Part shown: positions 12,808-25,295 of the stretch, in pieces
Layout of the letters: every line of letters starts with the position of its first letter
Numbering within the stretch: the stretch's first letter is position 1
NCBI GenBank assembly: GCA_039096225.1
Contig: JBBPEB010000028.1
Span: 838,501 to 902,500, forward strand
Direction of reading: 5' to 3'
DNA: 64,000 nt
DNA from: Blastocystis sp. Blastoise
Taxonomy: Eukaryota > Sar > Bigyra > Opalinata > Blastocystidae
The notes under the pieces: model-generated
What the model was told of the DNA's origin: nothing
What the model saw: only the letters and a program-made list of their open reading frames with translations
Database searches by the model: none
Program-made: the position numbers and the translations under genes

Positions 12808-15440
12808 AAAATTAATAATTATTTATGAATTTAATTACTTATTAATAAACTAAATGTAAATACATTAGAAAACATAAATTTTTAAAAATATATTTTCAAA
12901 TAAACTATTTTAATCATCTTTAGTTCATTTCTTTTTTAAACTATCTTTATTTAATAAAATCTATTTTTATATAGATAGAATAAATGTATATAATATGTTT
13001 TTAAAAGTAAATTATAATTATCACTCTTTACTCTTAAATTAATTTTTAATAATTTTATTTAATTATATAATAAATATCATTTTAATCGTTTTAAGAGTGT
13101 TATAAACAAAAAAAATTATATAAGAAGAATGACCTGTCAATTAATTGTTGTCTTTTTCAAGTGCTATTTTCATAAAATAATGTCAGTTTCTTTTTAAAAT
13201 GAATAAAATATAATAAAAATAAAAATTTTATTTATTTAAAAATATATATATATATAAAAGAAGATAAAAAATAAGAAAACACAATAAATATTGAGAATTG
13301 ACTGAAATTTCATTTTTTAAATAAAGAATAGGATGATTTTTTCTGAATATTTCTCTTTCGATCTTGACTTTATTTTTATTATAATTCATTTAAAATGTTA
13401 TATATAAATAGATAAATGAATATTGTTAAAAATACTACATTTTTATACATATAAAAGACAAATTCCTTTTAACATGTTACATCATGTTACAAATAATAGT
13501 ATAAAGAAATCTTTAAAATAATTATTTCATTGTAATATAAATTATATCTAAAAGCTATTTTGAAAATTTGAGTTTAAAATAAGATGACAAAAGAATCATC
13601 TGTTTTACATTTGTCATTGTTTTGTCAGTTTTAAAATCTTATTTATTTAATTAAAATTTTGTTTTTTATTAATTATTAATAAATTAAAAATAAAATAGTT
13701 ATTTTTTATTCTCTTTAATAAATAAAATCGAAAAGAAATATTGTGTTTCTTTCATACTTTCATGATTATTATTTGTTTCTCTCTTAATATTTGTTAATTT
13801 TTTTTTAAGAAAAAGGATTATTTTAAAAATAAGTATTATGCTTTCTAAAGAGATTAAGTGCGACTTTTAAGAGTATAAAACATTTTTATAGAAATAATTT
13901 TGGCAAAACAAAACAAAAAGTGACGAGATTTCTCTTGCAAACATACTAGTGAAAAGATAACAGACTCATTATCTGAATATCTATAAAAGAATCAAATCTC
14001 TTATGAGAATAAATAACTTGACATATCTGTTTTTACTTTTTATGATCAGAATATAAATTTGTAAAGATTCAAATAATTCTTTATTTTGAATGATTCTATA
14101 AGTTATAAGATAGATAATATATTTAAAATATAGTCAATAAGTCAAATAAAATTTTTTTTTGTCAATTGAAAAGTTTGATACGTTGTCTTTTTAAAAAATA
14201 ATGTTTAAGAAACATGATTAAAAAATATATTAAAACTATTTATAAATATGTCAAAGATACATTTAAAAAATAACGAAAAACTTTGAAAAGAAAGGATGTT
14301 TGTGATCTCATCACGTATATTTATAAGAATTCGATCATGTTCTTCATATGACTGGCAATATATGCCATTAATTTTATCTCAAATAGAGAATCTCGATGTT
14401 TTCTTAAGTTTTGGGCCTTTATAAATAGGTCTTTATTCATCAATACTCTTTTTTTGAAACACAAAATACTCTATTTCTAATATGATTGGATTATTTTTTA
14501 AATAGTAGAAACATATAATTTTTTTTGAAATAAACCAAGAAACATGATTTTTAACACAAAAATACACAAAATTTATTTATTTTCTTGATTATCAAAAAAT
14601 AATAATGCCTATTATTCAGTGTCAATTCTTCACTTCAGTATCTCTTGAAAAATGTTGAATTTGTGAAAGTCTTTTCTTGTTGTGAAAATAAAAATATTTT
14701 AATTTTATTTTTAATTTTTGATTTAGAAAATGAAGCATTTTGGTTTTGCTGTTCGTGTCGTGAGACTTCATGGGAAGTTCAGTCTTCGTAAGAGACTGAA
14801 TGTAACCATGTCATCGATGAAGCGACCTATGAAGAAGTATTGGCACTTATTCAAGCGCCAATTATTTCAAAGTATATACATATATATATATATTATTTAT
14901 ATTAATTATTATTGTTTTTTTTTAATTATTATTATTTTTTGCTTATATATTGTTTATATTAATTATTATTATATTTTTTAATTATATATTATATATATAT
15001 ATTATTATACTATATATATTTATATAGGATCCCTTTTGTTGGTGAAGATGTTTTTATATTTGGTTCTTTTCATATACAAGAACATCTTCAGCTGGCTCAG
15101 TATTGGACAGAAGAGTCCAGACAGACCTGCTATCTTGAAAAAGGTTTGTAAAGGTTCTGTCTGCTCTTCTAAGAAGCATCATTCTTGTAAAAAACGTGTT
15201 TCCAAAAAATCCAATACTGGTGAGAATGATACTGTAAAAGATGATGATGTTAAAGACAATACTGTGAAAGATGATGACGTTAAAGAAGATGATGTTAAAG
15301 ATGATACTGTGAAAGTTGATGACGTTAAAAATAATACTATGAAAGATGATGATTGTAAACATGATGATGTTAAAGAAGATGATGTTAAAGAAGATGATGT
15401 TAAAGAAGATGATGTTAAAGAAGATGATGTTAAAGAAGAT
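9947..15440 (+). repeat. Left arm of the giant inverted repeat
   Basis: The sequence from about 10008 to 15440 reappears in reverse complement at 15637-21015. Paired positions add to 31023 in the outermost part, 31058 after a 35-nt insertion in this arm (10634-10668), and 31056 inside one TA run that is a unit shorter here (about 12768-12800 against 18257-18291). I found one substitution (13014 A, partner 18042 giving G). The outer edge is a TA run at 9947-10007. The arm is extremely AT-rich and its only coding-like content is a broken gene next to the core (14726-15446). It might be a mobile element with very long terminal inverted repeats, a chromosomal inverted duplication, part of a centromere, or an assembly product. 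Confidence 0.95.
10634..10668 (+). other. 35-nt GT...AG insertion present only in the left arm
   Basis: The left arm reads caaacaaa, then GTATATATAT ... AAAAACAG, then ttcttctat; the right arm joins caaacaaa directly to ttcttctat (20381-20396). The extra segment starts GT and ends AG. It has exactly the length of the shortest introns in this window (ATCase intron 1 and POP intron 1, both 35 nt) and shares their GTAT start. No flanking target duplication is seen. It may be an intron gained or lost in one arm, or a coincidental indel. Confidence 0.75.
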
Positions 15441-15446
15441 GATGTT
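14726..15446 (+). pseudogene. Broken gene of unknown family with a DDVKE repeat tail, left copy
   Basis: One plus-strand frame reads as a plausible protein: FWFCCSCRETSWEVQSS, then an in-frame TAA (near 14798), then HVIDEATYEEVLALIQAP, then a GT-AG intron (about 14872-15027), then IPFVGEDVFIFGSFHIQEH up to YLEK. There the frame must shift by one to enter a Lys-rich segment (VCKGSVCSSKKHHSCKKR) and a tail built of DDVKE units, which ends at a TAA inside the repeat (15450). The stop and the shift are the same in both arms. No family is recognised. An alternative reading opens at 14730 (MKHFGFAVRVV) without protein-like character beyond the first exon. Confidence 0.45.
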
Positions 15447-15655
15447 CAATAAGATGATGTTCAATAAGATGATGATCAATAAGATGATGTTAAAGAAGAC
15501 GATGTTAAAGATGATGTTGTGAGAGATGATGATGTTAAAGATGATGTTGTGAAAGACGATGACGTTAAAGATGATACTGTGAAAGATGATGATGTTAAAG
15601 AAGATACTATGAAGTATCATTTTTCACAGTATTATTTTGCACATCATCTTCTTTA
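15360..15655. repeat. 15-bp minisatellite at the centre of the palindrome
   Basis: Tandem GATGATGTTAAAGAA units, encoding D-D-V-K-E on the plus strand, fill the palindrome core. Several units near 15440-15485 carry CAATAA in place of AAAGAA and so contain a stop. The unique spacer between the arms is only about 200 bp. The repeat runs toward the right arm in the opposite orientation after about 15637, so the centre of symmetry (about 15528) falls inside it. Confidence 0.85.
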
Positions 15656-16330
15656 ACATCATCTTCTTTAACATCATCTTCTTTAACATCATCATGTTTA
15701 CAATCATCATCTTTCATAGTATTATTTTTAACGTCATCAACTTTCACAGTATCATCTTTAACATCATCTTCTTTAACGTCATCATCTTTCACAGTATTGT
15801 CTTTAACATCATCATCTTTTACAGTATCATTCTCACCAGTATTGGATTTTTTGGAAACACGTTTTTTACAAGAATGATGCTTCTTAGAAGAGCAGACAGA
15901 ACCTTTACAAACCTTTTTCAAGATAGCAGGTCTGTCTGGACTCTTCTGTCCAATACTGAGCCAGCTGAAGATGTTCTTGTATATGAAAAGAACCAAATAC
16001 AAAAACATCTTCACCAACAAAAGGGATCCTATATAAATATATATAGTATAATAATATATATATATAATATATAATTAAAAAATATAATAATAATTAATAT
16101 AAACAATATATAAGCAAAAAATAATAATAATTAAAAAAAAACAATAATAATTAATATAAATAATATATATATATATGTATATACTTTGAAATAATTGGCG
16201 CTTGAATAAGTGCCAATACTTCTTCATAGGTCGCTTCATCGATGACATGGTTACATTCAGTCTCTTACGAAGACTGAACTTCCCATGAAGTCTCACGACA
16301 CGAACAGCAAAACCAAAATGCTTCATTTTC
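15607..16330 (-). pseudogene. Broken gene with a DDVKE repeat tail, right copy
   Basis: Mirror copy of the left pseudogene on the minus strand, beginning near 16330 with the same two-exon structure, the same in-frame TAA and the same frame break. It has fewer DDVKE units and a different end (DDVQNNTVKNDTS, stop at 15607). Identical lesions in both copies mean that the duplication came after the gene decayed, or that gene conversion keeps the arms alike. Confidence 0.45.
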
Positions 16331-18248
16331 TAAATCAAAAATTAAAAATAAAATTAAAATATTTTTATTTTCACAACAAGAAAAGACTTTCACAAATTCA
16401 ACATTTTTCAAGAGATACTGAAGTGAAGAATTGACACTGAATAATAGGCATTATTATTTTTTGATAATCAAGAAAATAAATAAATTTTGTGTATTTTTGT
16501 GTTAAAAATCATGTTTCTTGGTTTATTTCAAAAAAAATTATATGTTTCTACTATTTAAAAAATAATCCAATCATATTAGAAATAGAGTATTTTGTGTTTC
16601 AAAAAAAGAGTATTGATGAATAAAGACCTATTTATAAAGGCCCAAAACTTAAGAAAACATCGAGATTCTCTATTTGAGATAAAATTAATGGCATATATTG
16701 CCAGTCATATGAAGAACATGATCGAATTCTTATAAATATACGTGATGAGATCACAAACATCCTTTCTTTTCAAAGTTTTTCGTTATTTTTTAAATGTATC
16801 TTTGACATATTTATAAATAGTTTTAATATATTTTTTAATCATGTTTCTTAAACATTATTTTTTAAAAAGACAACGTATCAAACTTTTCAATTGACAAAAA
16901 AAAATTTTATTTGACTTATTGACTATATTTTAAATATATTATCTATCTTATAACTTATAGAATCATTCAAAATAAAGAATTATTTGAATCTTTACAAATT
17001 TATATTCTGATCATAAAAAGTAAAAACAGATATGTCAAGTTATTTATTCTCATAAGAGATTTGATTCTTTTATAGATATTCAGATAATGAGTCTGTTATC
17101 TTTTCACTAGTATGTTTGCAAGAGAAATCTCGTCACTTTTTGTTTTGTTTTGCCAAAATTATTTCTATAAAAATGTTTTATACTCTTAAAAGTCGCACTT
17201 AATCTCTTTAGAAAGCATAATACTTATTTTTAAAATAATCCTTTTTCTTAAAAAAAAATTAACAAATATTAAGAGAGAAACAAATAATAATCATGAAAGT
17301 ATGAAAGAAACACAATATTTCTTTTCGATTTTATTTATTAAAGAGAATAAAAAATAACTATTTTATTTTTAATTTATTAATAATTAATAAAAAACAAAAT
17401 TTTAATTAAATAAATAAGATTTTAAAACTGACAAAACAATGACAAATGTAAAACAGATGATTCTTTTGTCATCTTATTTTAAACTCAAATTTTCAAAATA
17501 GCTTTTAGATATAATTTATATTACAATAAAATAATTATTTTAAAGATTTCTTTATACTATTATTTGTAACATGATGTAACATGTTAAAAGGAATTTGTCT
17601 TTTATATGTATAAAAATGTAGTATTTTTAACAATATTCATTTATCTATTTATATATAACATTTTAAATGAATTATAATAAAAATAAAGTCAAGATCGAAA
17701 GAGAAATATTCAGAAAAAATCATCCTATTCTTTATTTAAAAAATGAAATTTCAGTCAATTCTCAATATTTATTGTGTTTTCTTATTTTTTATCTTCTTTT
17801 ATATATATATATATTTTTAAATAAATAAAATTTTTATTTTTATTATATTTTATTCATTTTAAAAAGAAACTGACATTATTTTATGAAAATAGCACTTGAA
17901 AAAGACAACAATTAATTGACAGGTCATTCTTCTTATATAATTTTTTTTGTTTATAACACTCTTAAAACGATTAAAATGATATTTATTATATAATTAAATA
18001 AAATTATTAAAAATTAATTTAAGAGTAAAGAGTGATAATTACAATTTACTTTTAAAAACATATTATATACATTTATTCTATCTATATAAAAATAGATTTT
18101 ATTAAATAAAGATAGTTTAAAAAAGAAATGAACTAAAGATGATTAAAATAGTTTATTTGAAAATATATTTTTAAAAATTTATGTTTTCTAATGTATTTAC
18201 ATTTAGTTTATTAATAAGTAATTAAATTCATAAATAATTATTAATTTT

Positions 18249-18294
<46 letters not shown>

Positions 18295-21010
18295 TTATTA
18301 TTATATATAAATTTATGAATAACAAAGATCACACATTTTGAACAAACTCTAAAATTATTTTATATTTTTTGTTTATATACATCTTAAATTGTTTTTATAA
18401 CTCATAATTATATTAAAAAATTGTTATTTTGAAAATAATCACTGACATCTTCAATTAACATCTGAAGATAATATTGATTTTTAGTTTAAGTTTCATTATA
18501 AAATGTAATTATGTCATTTAAGTCAATTTATTGAATATAATTGTCAAACAAAAAAAATATTTTTTCGAAAATTATAGTAATTGAAAGTATATTTGTCTTA
18601 TAAAAACATAATATTGATATAATTAATAAATCAAATGAGATTTATTATAAATTAAAACATTAAAATACAAAAATAATTAAAAATTAATGCTATTATCATT
18701 TCTTTATTCATAATTTTCTCATGATTTTTTAAAAAATAGCGACATTTTTTTGTTTTTTGAATATTCTTTTCGAAATTCGCTAGAAATTTTATTTATCCCC
18801 GTGATTTTAAATTAATTTTTAAAATATTTTTTATATAAATATTGAATTAAAGAATTGCTATTTTGTAAATGATTAAGTATTTAATACTTTTTTATATTTC
18901 AAAATCACAATATAGTCATATGATGATAGTAGTCATCTAAACACGACAAAAAAATATTATCAAAAAATATTATTTTTTAGTGATTTAACATAGAATAGCA
19001 GTATATATAGAGTATATTAGCAACATAGAGATAAATTAAAAAGTTAAAAAGTAAAACACGACAATAAAAAAAATCAACGTGTCAAAGTATATAAATAAAG
19101 AATTCTATTATAAATATTCTTATATATATATATATATATATTCTATTCAAGTCAATAGAAATTGTGGATTAGTTGTATATTTTCTTATTTATATATATAT
19201 ATATAGTTTGTATTATATTATAATATTTTTATAATTATATAAAATATAATTAAAATAATTAATATATTATCTTTATTTATATTAATAATAGTTTATTTTC
19301 TATATTAAAATAATAAAATTAACATTTCATTTTATAGATCATTCTTAATACAAATATCTATCAATTAAGGAATCTCCAATAATTCATGATATTATTTTAA
19401 GTATATTATTATTATAATCATATTCTATATATATAAAGTATATTTTCGTATTTGTTTAATATTTATTAAATCTTTAAATTTATTTATAAACTTATTTCAA
19501 ATATATATATATATTGAACATTAAGAAGAATATTATATGATATCATTTATTTATTATTATATATAGTATCAAAATCACAATAATATAAAAGATATATTGT
19601 ATAATTTAATAATATAGATCACAACATTTTTCATTTTCTATTCTTTCTTCTTCTTTAGTATTATTAGCAAACAATTGAGTTACAAAAGAGTATACTGTTA
19701 GATTCATCTGAATATTATATTAATCAATATATTAATACAATTGAAATAGTCAACTAGTTTGTTTGTTTTAAAATCAAATGGAATTATATTTATTATTATT
19801 TTTTAATTATTTAAGCAATAAATCACATTTTATTAGTATTCTTTAAATAAATTCAAAATAAATAAAACAAATTAATTAACTAAAATATATTTTAAAATAA
19901 TAATATTTATATATAATCACATTAAGATATTGATTATATTTTATATATATATATAAATATAATAATAAAAATAAAACTGATTTGTTGTATATATAGCAAG
20001 TATTAAGAATAAATAATACATAATTAATTATATATAGTTTATAAATGATAATAATTCAATTATAATCAACTATATAAATAATATCAACAAATATATAATG
20101 AAAATATTTTTATATTAATAAGAAAATATATATATTGTTAACATATTCATATATTTTTTAAATATATTAAAAATAAATAACTATATATTATACGAAAACT
20201 ATGTAATCTTTTCTATATTAATATTTATTTGAATTTTATAAATTATTATGAATTTTTTCTATATATATATATAATATATATATTTTGATATAATCTATAT
20301 ATATATATATACTTTTTATATTATTGAAGGGTGTAGTATATATTTTAAAACAAAATAAAATCAATTGATTTTATTTATCTATAGAAGAATTTGTTTGTAA
20401 TCTCTCTAGGATTCTATTTGGGTATCTCTTATTCTTATTAACTTCTTATTCTTCTCTATCTCTTTATTTGACTTTATATATTATATACTTACTCTGTTTC
20501 TATTCATTTATATATAACCTTATATATATATATTGATCAACTTTTCTTCTTCTACAAATAAACTCATCATCTCATTCTATATAGCTTCATCATACCATAT
20601 ATATATATTACTTTTATAATTCACATCAATTCTTTTTTATTCTCAATTAACATTTCTTTCTTAATATACTATTTTACAACTTTTAACATTATAGATATAC
20701 AATCATCAATTTTCTTTCTATACTATATATATATAAATTTATTTAATTATAATAAAAATAATTTTATATATATATATATATACTTAATCATTTTGGATTT
20801 ACTTTACAACTTCAAATATATATTATTTGATCTTTAATTTATATATATCTTGGTATATATCACTAGATATATATATATAATTATATAACTATTTATACTT
20901 TAAAATATCATTGATCAATATCCTCATTTATTACAAGAAGTAATTCTATATATATATATAGAATCAAATGATGACATTATACTATATTATTAGAAGAATT
21001 ATGTAGAGAG

Positions 21011-21041
<31 letters not shown>
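15637..21041 (-). repeat. Right arm of the giant inverted repeat
   Basis: Reverse complement of the left arm, ending outside in a TA run (21016-21041) that is shorter than the left one. Immediately beyond it lies intron sequence of the truncated POP gene. The flanks outside the two arms are unrelated to each other. That argues against a simple fold-back sequencing artefact, in which the mirror symmetry would be expected to continue or to stop at a read end. Confidence 0.95.
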
Positions 21042-21046
<5 letters not shown>

Positions 21047-21141
21047 GAGAAATATATATGTTATAATAAATACTATAAAAAGTATAAAAAAGAATAAAAT
21101 ATTAAAAAAAAACATAAAATGAACATAAAACTTGAATATAC

Positions 21142-21587
21142 TTTTTTAATATCTTTATTTTCGAAATATTTTTTAAAGTAATTAATAGTACCTTCTGATT
21201 CATCTAGATTATCTATCCATATTCGTGGGCCGTTGCCAAAATCATACTGAGGACCACAATAGATAGAAGCACAAATCAATTTACCATTTCCTATATAGAT
21301 AAATAGATAAATTTCTTATGAATAATAAAATAGTTTTATAAGCATACCTATAGGAGATTTATCCATATCGATATCACGAACTTCTGTATCACAAGCATGA
21401 TATTCATCTTTTAATTGCATCAACTAAGACAATAAAAGAATATTAACTTAAAAAATACTTGATTCACAACTTTCTCTGCAGTTTCCTTATTGTTGACAAT
21501 AGTAACTCCAGTTGCAGTTGCTATGAATCGATTCGACAATATATTTGATGAAATGAACAGCTTTTTGGTCAATAGCAACCTTAACAT
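21142..21587 (-). CDS. Organellar DNA polymerase (POP family), N-terminal fragment only
   Basis: Three exons remain: 21587-21459, 21423-21348 and 21290-21142 (118 codons, all junctions in frame; intron 1 is 35 nt). The start is the ATG at 21587, which begins a Leu/Lys/Arg/Ser-rich, acid-free stretch (MLRLLLTKKLFISSNIL ...) with the look of a mitochondrial presequence. Next come ACDTEVRDIDMD, holding the Asp-x-Glu of exonuclease motif I, and ICASIYCGPQYDFGNGP and IWIDNL, which match the start of the 3'-5' exonuclease domain of plant and protist organellar DNA polymerases. These replicate mitochondrial or plastid DNA. Exon 3 ends at a good donor, but about 100 nt further on the palindrome begins. 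Exonuclease motifs II and III and the whole polymerase domain are absent. It is either a truncated gene or a misassembled one. Confidence 0.85.
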
Positions 21588-21816
21588 TGACTGTTCAATA
21601 ATCGTTAAGTATTATAATAGAGAGATAGGATAATGAAGTATATTAATTTATAATTAGTAGAGTAGTTGATAATCTGAATGTGAAGAACAATGGAATTATA
21701 ATAATATTCTGTTTCACAATTTTTTTGAATTTTGAAGAGAATTTAAAATTATAATCGAGAAACAAAAAAAAAACAACTTTTTTCTTTGATTTGCGTTTTT
21801 CGATTGAATAATTGTT
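21588..21816. promoter_or_regulatory. Short divergent promoter region
   Basis: Only 229 bp separate the starts of the POP fragment (minus) and the Asn/Ser-rich gene (plus), so the two share an upstream region. No specific site stands out. Confidence 0.45.
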
Positions 21817-24800
21817 ATGAGTGATAAAGGAGTGAATCCATTGAAAAGTATTATTTATAAACAAATCAATGGAGTAGATGCACCTCCACGAGAAAAAGGT
21901 ATTTTCAATCCCACTCAAAGAAAAGCTCCAGAAGAAACTCGTGGAAATCTCCCAAAGGCTCAGATGAGGTTTGCTCCAAGTTATAAAGTTGCTCCTACGA
22001 AATTTATGACACACAATGATGGAGCTGATGATAAGAATACTCTTTTGCATGTTCAGGATGTTCCTGACGTCGAAGGTGGTGTCAAGGATCTTATAGACAA
22101 GTTTGATAGAATTCAATCAACGACAAAACCTTTATTATCTGAAAATGACCGATTGAAACCTTCGTTATCCAGTACATTCTCAAATACATATTCAAATACA
22201 TATTCAAATACATATTCAAATACATATTCAAATACTCAGTCGTCAAAAGAGAATTCTTCGTTTTCGAAACAAACTATTCTATCTGAAGAACAAATCCCCA
22301 AAACCTCTGAAATATCTACTCCTGTGATTCCAAATAGGAATAATGGTCGTCAAATGGATAGTACTTGGCAACAACAAACTAAGAATTCATACAGTGAATC
22401 AATTCTTCCAAATAATAACAATTCTCAATCTTTATTTAATACATCTGTATTTATATTTATAGTTTATTATTAATATTTTTTTCATTTATTTTATTTTTAA
22501 ACATTTTTTTTTATAAACTATTAATATATATATATATTATATTTTATATATATTATTCTATTTAGATGCCAGCAAGAGATAGTGGTATGTTCAATTCTTC
22601 AGTGAATAACGTTCTTCTAGATAAGAATAATAAGGATAATAATAATAGTTCATTTCTTTCGAATTCGATTCCTTCTTTTTCCAGACCTTCTTTAATATAT
22701 ACTAAGAATACAAATAAAACACAATTAGATGTATATCCCAGTATATATGAAGATTCAAGTTCATCTTTTCACAATTTATCTTCTCTCTCTCCTAAAGATA
22801 CAAATACGTTATTTCCTTCAGAAATCACAAGTCAACCTGACACTATTAATGATTCCTTTCTCTCTGTTTCTTCATCTCCATCTAAACCTATATCACAAAC
22901 TAGTATATATAATATAAAATAGGCTATTTTTTATTGTAATAATCATTTTATTATTATTATTATATTATTGTTTTTATTATTATATTATATTATATAGAGC
23001 AATCTACTTCTACAGATGGATATATATCTCCTCCTCCTTTGTCATTGCCATTAAAATCACATAATCAAGGAATAATACCTTCTCAGTCAAATATATCTAT
23101 ATCTACAACTATTCATCCTTCTTCTCCTCCTTCATCTGTTATCTCAGAAGATGTAACGAGAAGAACATTACGTTTTAGTAGTGTTTCTTCTGAATCACAT
23201 CCTTCTAGTCTCTCTAATAATAACAATAACAATAACAATAATAATAATAATAATTCAACAAATATTAATAATAATAATACAGCAAATTCAGCGATTATAG
23301 TTACTCAGCCAGAAGAACAGTCTTCTCCTATTATTACTCCTTCCTCTTCTCCTATCATTACTCCTTCTTCTTCTCCTATCATTACTCCTTCTCCTTCTCC
23401 TATTATTACTCCTTCTCCTACTCCAAAGAAATTATCTTCTACTACTTCAATGAATGTATATACACAGAATTCAAATGCTTCTCTTTCATCTACTTACCCT
23501 AATACTATAAATAACTCACAATCTACTCTTTCTTCTTCAAATATACAAAATACTCAAAAATCTCTACTGAATTCATCTCAAAATACAAGTCAATCACAAT
23601 ACAATGTGCAATTAAATACACAAAATACATCGCAATCCTCTATAGATAAAGATTCTTTGTCTTCAAAAGTCTCTTTCTCTCAAACTCCTTCTAATACAAT
23701 AAAAAGAACATCGACTATAAATTCATTATTATCTTCAGAAAGTTCTATTGATGACACATCATTCTTTGAAGATGAAACAGATGATGAACAACATATAACT
23801 ACTATTACTCCTTCTCCTTCTTCTATTAATAATAATAATAATAATATTAATAATAGTAATTCTATTAATAATAATAATATTTCTCAAGATATAAATAATA
23901 AAACACTCTCTATATCTGAAGATCGCAATTCTACATTATTAAATCAACAATTAAATAGTATTTTGAATAACAGTACTCTTAGTAATACAAAAAGTCCTCT
24001 CTCTCCTTCTCAACCTCAACCCTCAAAACCTATATCTTCATCTATTAATACGTCTAATAGTATAGATACAAACTTTTCTTTCTTATCAAATTCTTTAGAC
24101 GACTCTATGAATAACACAAATAATAATAATAATAATATTTCTCAAGTAGTTTCATCTGATATTCCTTCTTCAATACCTTTAAGTTCAGTAACAACACGAA
24201 GAGGAACATCCTTTTATCATAATTATTCTCCTTCTAATAATACTGCTTCTCCTTCTAATAATACTGTTTCTCCTTCTAATAATACTATATCTCCATCAAA
24301 TATATCGAAATCTCCTGTATCTCTTCTAAATAATAAACAAAATATATTACAAAATAATACTACTCTTTCTTCTTCACCAAACACACGTGACTCAGAAATA
24401 AGTCAATCATTTGATTCGCTACTTAATATTACTATTCCTGTAGATCCATCTCCTCCTAAATATTCTAAACATATATCTATTGATCCTATTTCACCTTCTC
24501 AAACAATAACTTCTTCTTATACTAAAGATATCTCTAACAATAATACACAATCTATTCCTTCTCCTTCAAGTATTCAACAAGAAAATCATTCTCTAAACGC
24601 CAAACAATCTATCGATATAAATATATCTAATGATTCGTCATATATTCCTCCTCAAGATGGAACACAATCGTTAATTGACCAATCAATCGATTCACCTTCA
24701 TTCGATACATGTGATAGTGATGATAATATATCTGTTCATAATATGAATATGTCTAAATATATCACTTTAAATGAATCCTATAATGGTATAGGTATATATG

Positions 24801-25295
24801 AAGATTCTCTTTATAATCCTATTCAACAAACTATTCAATCTAATTTCATGAATAATAGTATATATATATATATTTTATATATTATTTATTATTCTATATA
24901 GATCCATTAGAATATATTCATCAAACAATTATTCTTTATTATACACAACAAATACCTTTTTTACATAGTATATATATTTATATAATAATATATAATTATT
25001 ATTCTATATATATATAGATTCAAGTTCAGAATATATACATAGTTTAGAAGAATGTTTTCCTTCCTATAATTCATTATTTACAAATATTCAACTATCCAAT
25101 GTATTACAACCTTCACCCTTCTATATATATACATTAAGTATACTCTGGGATCAATCGAAAGATACTCAAACTTCTACTACTCCATTATGGAAAACATATA
25201 CAAAACAATGCTTAGAAAAATATAAATTAAATAATTTTATTTATGGGTATACTTATATTTCTGAAGAAAATGGAAATTTTATTTACCAACTTTAA
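21817..25295 (+). CDS. Large Asn/Ser-rich low-complexity protein of unknown function
   Basis: Five exons: 21817-22446, 22566-22902, 22998-24857, 24902-24967, 25018-25295, all GT-AG and in frame; 1057 codons with TAA. The first 100 residues are ordinary sequence (KGVNPLKSIIYKQINGVDA, EKGIFNPTQRKAPEETRG) and may be the conserved part. The middle is dominated by Ser, Asn, Thr, Pro and Gln, with tandem SNTY units (near 22185), repeats of SPIITPS (near 23320-23410), SPSNNT repeats (near 24230-24300) and several poly-Asn runs. The last 100 residues again look folded (YIYTLSILWDQSKD ... YGYTYISEENGNFIYQL). No transmembrane segment or known domain is recognised. The disordered middle resembles regulatory or scaffold proteins of AT-rich protists. 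Confidence 0.75.

Noticed and set aside
14798-14800. TAA read as glutamine (altered genetic code)
   Set aside because: Many genes here end at TAA exactly where homologues end (GET3, ATCase, TyrRS, SWC5), so TAA is a true stop.
15054-15620. Frames rich in FNII on the strand opposite the DDVKE repeat
   Set aside because: They are antisense readings of a 15-bp repeat. The same happens in mirror image at 15637-16074, as expected of a palindrome.
9947-21041. Simple fold-back read artefact
   Set aside because: The arms differ by a 35-nt insertion, a TA unit and a base, the core is not symmetrical, and the outer flanks are unrelated. It is not excluded, only less likely.
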